NCBI RefSeq assembly: GCF_000715075.1
Contig: NC_134101.1
Location: 151,069,084 to 151,133,083, forward strand
Length of the DNA stretch: 64,000 nt
From: Nicotiana tabacum
Lineage: Eukaryota > Streptophyta > Magnoliopsida > Solanales > Solanaceae
Direction: 5' to 3'
Shown here: piece after piece, positions 59,101 to 64,000 of the stretch
Layout of the letters: every line of letters begins with the position of its first letter
How positions within the stretch are numbered: position 1 is the first letter of the stretch
Made by a program: the position numbers and the translations under genes
The notes under the pieces: model-generated
The model's input: only the letters and a program-made list of their open reading frames with translations
Database searches by the model: none
What the model was told of the DNA's origin: nothing

Positions 59101-59947
59101 CTGGATTTGAAGGAAACGGGCGGTGGATCTATGACGAGGGGGAAGAGGAGGTTTCGTGGTGTTATTTTGGTGGTCGATGACGTAAGTGGTGTTCGCCGGC
59201 GGTGGGATTCTGGGAGAGTAACAGGGGGGTACGAGGAAGATGAACTATGCTTTTAGGGTTTTGGGCATTTTCGGACAATTATATGCAAAAATGGGGGAGA
59301 GTCTTTGGCCGTTGGATTAAACGATTAAAGGCTCAGATCAAATGCAGCTCAAACGACGTCGTTTGGCTAGCCTAGAACTGGATCAGGCGGGGTGGAATTG
59401 GATTGGGTCAATGAGGGCGAATTGGGCCTGATCTGAGGTAGCTTCAATTGGGCGCAAAATTAATCAGAATCTGGCCCAGATTAGGCTTCTAATAAAGATC
59501 ACTCTTTCTCAAATTGTTTTCTTATTGTTTTGTTTCTTTTCCTTGTTATTTCGTTTTGTATTTTTGTATTAATTTTTCTGATTTTTTACAAAGATGCAAA
59601 ATTAAACTAACAATTAAACTAAAACTAATTAATGCCTAAAATTGTTTCAAAAACTATTTCGTGACGATTTCACAATTAAACAATAAAATGCAAAAGCGAA
59701 CTATTTTTGTTATTTTTCATATTTTATTCTAAAAAAAATTATCCTCTAATTAATACTAAAAATATGAAATTAAATCCTAAATGCAAATGTATTTTTGTAT
59801 TTTTCATATGAATTAAAATGCACAAATAAAATGCAACAGTTACCAGAAAATGCCCAAAATTCACAGAAGTTGTAAAATCAAGAAGAAATCATTTTGTTTG
59901 AATTTTTGGGAATAATTCATATATAGGGAAAAAATCACGTACTCACA
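56179..59947 (-). repeat. Ogre-3 5' LTR (3769 bp)
   Basis: On the minus strand it starts TGTGAGTACGTG and ends GGAGGTGTGACA. The last 12 bases are identical to those of the Ogre-1 LTR. It contains the palindrome AAACGACGTCGTTT near 59352, leader-like AGAATCCCACCGCC...CACCAAAATAACACC near 59157-59212 shared with Ogre-1, and TATAAAAAG at 58148-58156. Relative to the 3' copy it has an extra direct repeat (CACAGCCCAGAAAAATGAAAT) near 57740-57790. Confidence 0.92.
58148..58156 (-). promoter_or_regulatory. Candidate TATA box of Ogre-3 5' LTR
   Basis: On the minus strand TATAAAAAG, followed by CATGCC and a leader. It lies about 1.8 kb into the LTR, comparable to the second TATA box of Ogre-1. Confidence 0.5.
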
Positions 59948-62181
59948 GTCGTCTCATAATTGCCTTGGGATTTTGTAAGGGGCAGTTCTGGGGTGCATTA
60001 TGCGGCCACATAATGGGTATGCAGACCGCATTTCTGCCACCTACCCAGACAGTGTGTTCAGGTTATGGGGAGTATTTTTGCGGTCCATTATGCGGGCCGC
60101 ATGTCAACTTTGCGATCGTAGATCTGAGTAGGGCTCCTATTTTCTAATTTAAAAAAAATCGACCCCACCCCATTCAAAACACCCCATTTGACCATTTTTC
60201 TGTTATTTCAAGACATATAGAGTGAGAGGGGGAGTTCTAGAGTGAGAGGGGGTAAACTTCATCAAGTCCTTTCTCAATCCTTGCCCCAAATCCTTGAAGA
60301 TTGTCAATTGAAGCTACTAGGTCTTCATCGTAAGAAGTAAGAACTGTACCCTCATCAGTAATTTTAAATTTCTATTAATATAGGTAATTAGCAAGTGGGT
60401 ACATGGGTATAAGGGCTAGTAATCTTGCATGCACAAGAGATAATGGGGTATGGGGAGGATGAGAACTAAAGAAACAACAATTGGGGTATACTAATGAATA
60501 AATTTCTTTCAAAAGGGGCCTAAGATCATAATGCACCTTTTATATTAGGTAATATGCTCAAACGAGATAGAATCATAATCCCGTCTCTATTTCTTGGTTC
60601 AATTGTTATTCTTATACAATAGATTGAAGTGGTAAGAGTCCCTGAATTTTATAAGAATTAGGGGAACGCTTTATTGAGGTATGTTTGGCTAAAACCTTCT
60701 CCTCTTAGAAATTGAGCTTCCATGGTGCCCGTGTAAGTGTTGTAAGTTCGAAACGTAATTGATGCAGTGCTTGTTATGTTGAGTAAATTGATGTTGTGAA
60801 AATGTATGTGGTAAGTACTTCTTTATGTGTTTAATGCGTTATTCTTATAAATGGAAGATGTGTGGAGAACATGATTTATGTGCTAAATGCCTAATTTTCA
60901 TGCCAAGGTTACTTTGAGACTAGTATTCCAAACTTGACGAATTCTCCTCTATGCTTATGAATCAAATTGCTTTTGTATATGCCTAAGACTTTAAGTGTCA
61001 AGGTAAATATTGAAAATGGGAACAATGTGAAACGTGAGTTGTGGAATGTTGAAATTGTGGCCCCAAATGCCGGTAAACTAATACATGTGTAACCAAAGAT
61101 TGGTGTGAGATGAATAACGGAAAATGGTAACGTCTCGGAGAGATGGATTAGCCGATCGGGCCGTGATCGGACGCTATGACATATACACATGGAGGTTATG
61201 CACATGGTAGTAATGTATTGACGATTGAAACTGGAAAGTGTGAACGAAATAATGGTAACATCTCGGGGAGACGGCTTAGCCGATCAGTCCGTGATCGGAC
61301 TCCGCTCACAGAAGTACATACACACACACACATACACACATGGTAGTAATGTATTGACGATTGAAACTGGAAAGTGTGAACGAAATAATGGTAACGTCTC
61401 GGGGCCGTGATCGGACTCCGCTCACAAAAGCGGTGGTAATATGGATAATGATGCTACTGTGTGGGATGCTGCAACAGTGTGGGATGCTCCAGTCTAAAAT
61501 TTCATGAACTATGTGAAAATTATGTGAACCTCCTTATATTGTCGGCATGGTACTTATTTGAAACTTTGTTGTCTTTACAACTTCCTCTTTACGCTTGTAT
61601 GGTTGTTATTTCTAAGAGGATGATGTTTAGTTATACATACTAGTACTATTCCATGGTACTAACGTCCCTTTTGCCGCGGGCGCTACATTTTTAAATCAAT
61701 GTAGGTGGCTCCATAGCAGATAGTGCCGATCGTGTGTAGCAGAGCATCCTCTTCTCAAGACCTTGGTGAGCCCCTTCCTCCTTCAAGGGATTATGTTGTA
61801 CACTTTTTGTTATAGATATCCATTTTGAGGTGTAGCTGGGGCCTTGTTGCCGACATTGTTATCACTGTCTTTTGTATCCTTAGAGGCTCCGTAGATGTTT
61901 GTGTAGGTTATGTATGGGTATTGGATAGGTCAATGAACCATGTTGTAACCTTGTACTCTTGCTTTCTTCTAAACTATAACTGTATGGAATCCTAACTATG
62001 GTTAAGGTTGTGTTATAAAATTAGCTATCCATGTTGAATGTACAACACCTCTTGTTATCTAATTAAATGGCATCGGATCCCTTAACCGCATTGAGTTGGG
62101 TACGAAGTGTTTGATAAGGCTTACTCAGTTGGGTTCACTCGATTGAGCACCGATCGCGCCTCTCGAGGTTGGGGCATGACA
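59948..62181 (+). repeat. Tekay-2 5' LTR, 5'-truncated
   Basis: It ends GGGGCATGACA before the PBS, as Tekay-1 does. Homology with Tekay-1 LTR is patchy but clear near 60700, 61140 and 61620-61760 (TTATACATACTAGT..., CCCTTTTGCCG). It includes GCATTATGCGGCC repeats near 59996-60110 and a 136-bp duplication (61201-61420). Confidence 0.8.
61201..61420 (+). repeat. 136-bp tandem duplication in Tekay-2 LTR
   Basis: CACATGGTAGTAATGTATTG begins at 61201 and again at 61337. Each copy runs into a CTCGG...GATCGGAC block. A CA microsatellite lies at the junction (61318-61340). The second copy has lost part of the GATCGG inverted repeat. Confidence 0.85.
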
Positions 62182-62185
62182 AACT

Positions 62186-62198
62186 TGGTATCAGAGCC
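62186..62198 (+). promoter_or_regulatory. Primer binding site of Tekay-2 (tRNA-iMet type)
   Basis: TGGTATCAGAGCC lies four bases after the LTR end, as in Tekay-1. Confidence 0.93.
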
Positions 62199-62395
62199 TA
62201 AGGTTTTAAAGTGTCATAGGATGTCTCGGAGCTGTGTCTAGTAGAGTCCTTCTTATCGGTGTGAAGTCGACCACATCTATAAGTTAGAGGCTACTTTGGC
62301 ATTGGGAATAACACCCTTCATTGGTATTCTGAATTGTGCGGAAATTGTGATACTATTTCTCCCTCTATTTAGTGCATTGCTCTATATTTTAGTAA

Positions 62396-63706
62396 ATGGC
62401 ACCTAAGAAGAAAGTGAAAATTGGCCAAGGAGCCAATCCCACCTCAGGATGTGGTTGAGGAATCATTGCTAGATGCTGCGGGTGAGGGTAGTCGCCCTGC
62501 TCACCTGCCTGGTCCTCTTGTTCCAGAGCAGACTACCCCTGTTCCTACACCTGCGGGGGGTACTACTATCCCTCCCATTGATACTCATGTCCTGCCTCCA
62601 GCCCCAGCTTCTGGTTCTGGTATCTCTGATAGGGATCTTAGGGGAGCTATTTAGATGCTGACACAGCTAGTGGCATCCCAGGCCCAGAGGTTAAATGTTG
62701 CACCCAGTTCATCTAGCCAACAAGGGGATTCCACCAGTTTTGGGGTAAATAGATTTCTGCAGTTAGACCCTCCAGTGTTTATGGGTGCCAATCCAGAAGA
62801 AGACCCTCAGGATTTTATTGATGAGATGCATAAGACCCTCAGCGTTATGCGTGCAACTAAAACGGGGGGAGTAGATTTAGCTGCCTACCGTTTGAAAAGG
62901 GTGGCCTATGGGTGGTTTGAGTTATGGGAAGATTCCCGCGAAGAGGGGAGCCCTCTGGCGAGGTGGATTGAGTTCGCTGATGCCTTTATAGATCATTTTC
63001 TGCCTGCTGAGACAAGGGCAGCCCGTGCAGTGGAGTTCAAAAATTTGAAACAGGGTAGTAGAAGTGTGTGGGAGTACCATATGGAGTTTGCCCGCTTGTC
63101 CAAGTATGTTATTCACATGTTGCCCACAATGGAGGCTAGGTTGCACCGGTTTGTTCAGGATCTTAATCCTTTAACTATTAACAAGGCTTCTACAACTGTA
63201 TTAAATTCTGACATGAATTATGGGAAGATGGTGGCGTTTGCTCAGGCCACAGAAAACCGTAAACTGAAGAACATGATGGAGAGAGAGGGTAACAGAAGGA
63301 CCCGGTCTGCAGGCAGCATGGGTGAGTCACTAGGTAGGGGAAGATCAACTTTTCGGGGAGGAACATTGGGGCTGTCCCAGTCTGTTGCACAATCTTTAGC
63401 TAGTGCGCCGCTATCAGGGCCCAACCAGCAGCAACAGTGTAGTCATTTCAGGCTAGTTAGGGAAGCAAAGGATCCCATCAGCGGGGTCGGTTAGGTGAGG
63501 GATCCCAGCAGCAGCAGAGGTCTCCGTGCCCCAAGTGCGAGAAGATGCACTCAAGGGTTTGCTACTTAGAGTTGCCCGTGTGCTATGGATGTGAGATGAG
63601 GGGCCACATTCAGAGACATTGTCATGCATCCCGCCAGGGAGCGGGTAGGGGCTCGGCACCTTCATCCAGTCCAGTAGTTGCTACATCTTCGGCCCCCTCT
63701 CCAGTT
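62396..63706 (+). pseudogene. gag: Tekay-2 gag
   Basis: The ATG at 62396 begins MAPKKKVKIGQGANP, then the frame is lost near 62440. The main frame (62421-63494) is interrupted by TAG at 62652 between GAI and MLTQLV. The helical gag domain is near 62770-63250: QDFIDEMHKTL, YGWFELWEDSREEGSPLARW, HFLPAETRAARAVEFKNLKQG. A frameshift near 63460 is followed in frame 2 by a Tekay zinc module, CPKCEKMHSRVC then CYGCEMRGHIQRHC (canonical CX2CX4HX4C). A TGA at 63707 comes before the protease region. Confidence 0.88.
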
Positions 63707-63708
63707 TG

Positions 63709-64000
63709 AGGTACCCCAACACCCGCGGGGCGAGGTGCATCTAGGGGTGGTGCGCAAAGTTCAGGAGGGCCCAACCAGTTCGATGCTATGAGTGGTCGCC
63801 AGACTGCAGAGGCTTCTCCTGATGTTGTTAAAGGTATACTGACTGTCCAATCCCATGATGTGTATGCATTTATTGATCCCGATTCCACCCTGTCATATGT
63901 TACCCCTTTTGTTGCAATGAAATTCGGGATAGAACCAGAACAGCTTCATGAACCATTCTTGGTATCTGCTCCGGTTGGTGAGTCAATTTTGGCTACTTGA
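63709..64000 (+). pseudogene. Tekay-2 protease start (cut by window end)
   Basis: Frame 2 continues with GILTVQSHDVYAFIDPDSTL, the retropepsin active-site region. Where Tekay proteases have D-x-G-S, this copy reads DPDS: the glycine is replaced by aspartate. A TGA closes the frame at the last three bases of the window. Pol is expected to follow outside. Confidence 0.85.

Larger units (their letters stand above)
39475..59947 (-). mobile_element. Ogre-3: Tat/Ogre LTR retrotransposon, minus strand, 3' LTR truncated
   Basis: It reads from 59947 down. The order is a 3.77-kb 5' LTR, PBS, ORF1, gag-protease, intron, RT-RNase H, second RNase H, integrase, repeats, PPT, then a 3' LTR missing its last 1.39 kb. 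The architecture and PBS are identical to Ogre-1. LTR copies differ at about 3% by eye. Reading frames carry several stops and frameshifts, none at the positions seen in Ogre-1. The right flank starts GTCGT; the left target duplication is lost with the LTR end. Confidence 0.93.
59948..64000 (+). mobile_element. Tekay-2: Del/Tekay-like LTR retrotransposon, partial
   Basis: A 5' LTR remnant (59948-62181), iMet PBS, gag and the beginning of protease are present; pol and the 3' LTR lie beyond the window. The start of the LTR is missing where Ogre-3 abuts it. Gag has one frameshift at its start, one stop and another frameshift before the zinc knuckle. Confidence 0.88.

Noticed and set aside
59053..59256. 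Gly/Arg-rich ORF in the Ogre-3 LTR
   Set aside because: It lies antisense to the LTR leader; the other LTR copy does not keep the same frame.

Overview
The window is plant nuclear heterochromatin made almost entirely of nested long-terminal-repeat (LTR) retrotransposons. There is no cellular gene I can name, no tRNA or rRNA, and nothing prokaryotic. Family type, AT-rich LTRs, spliceosomal-type intron signals and Ty3/Gypsy proteins point to a eudicot. The LTR ends (TGTGAGCACGTG..., TGTTGATACCC..., TGTAAGGCCCC...) look to me like Solanaceae such as Nicotiana or Solanum, but that last step is recognition from memory, not proof.

Five elements can be separated. Ogre-1 (867-24378, +) is a complete giant Tat/Ogre element of about 23.5 kb. 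It has LTRs of about 4.75 kb, a matching 5-bp target duplication ATGAG, PBS, an extra ORF1, gag-protease, an intron, RT, two RNase H domains, integrase, a large 41-bp minisatellite and a PPT. It sits inside ORF1 of an older relative, Ogre-2. I trace Ogre-2 through 1-866, 24379-25255 and probably 33684-38605, all on +. Tekay-1 (25256-33683, +) is a Del/Tekay-like element that kept zinc-knuckle gag and a protease scrap but has no pol. It also landed in Ogre-2, and a deletion then removed the end of its 3' LTR together with the middle of Ogre-2. Segment 38606-39474 is unexplained and carries a coding-like fragment on -. Ogre-3 (39475-59947, -) is a third Tat/Ogre element with a full 5' LTR and a truncated 3' LTR. 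It abuts Tekay-2 (59948-64000, +), whose 5' LTR remnant, PBS, gag and start of protease run off the window.

The genes in each Ogre would act as one replication unit: gag packages RNA, protease matures the polyprotein, RT plus the archaeal-type RNase H copy RNA, and integrase inserts the DNA. None is intact here. Ogre-1 keeps ORF1 and gag-protease each in a single frame but has seven nonsense codons, two small deletions in pol and an Asp-to-Asn change in RT motif A. By-eye LTR comparisons give a relative order: Tekay-1 oldest (about 5% or more), Ogre-3 intermediate (about 3%), Ogre-1 youngest (about 1%).

The most interesting non-coding signals are: a roughly 60-bp box containing GATACGTAGGCA, repeated at gene boundaries in all three Ogre elements; 3'-region minisatellites in Ogre-1 and Ogre-3 grown from the same ancestral unit; a 28-bp repeat with four-monomer order in Ogre-2; long inverted repeats in the giant LTR; and an Ogre-3 primer-binding region that extends into a perfect tRNA T-arm shape.
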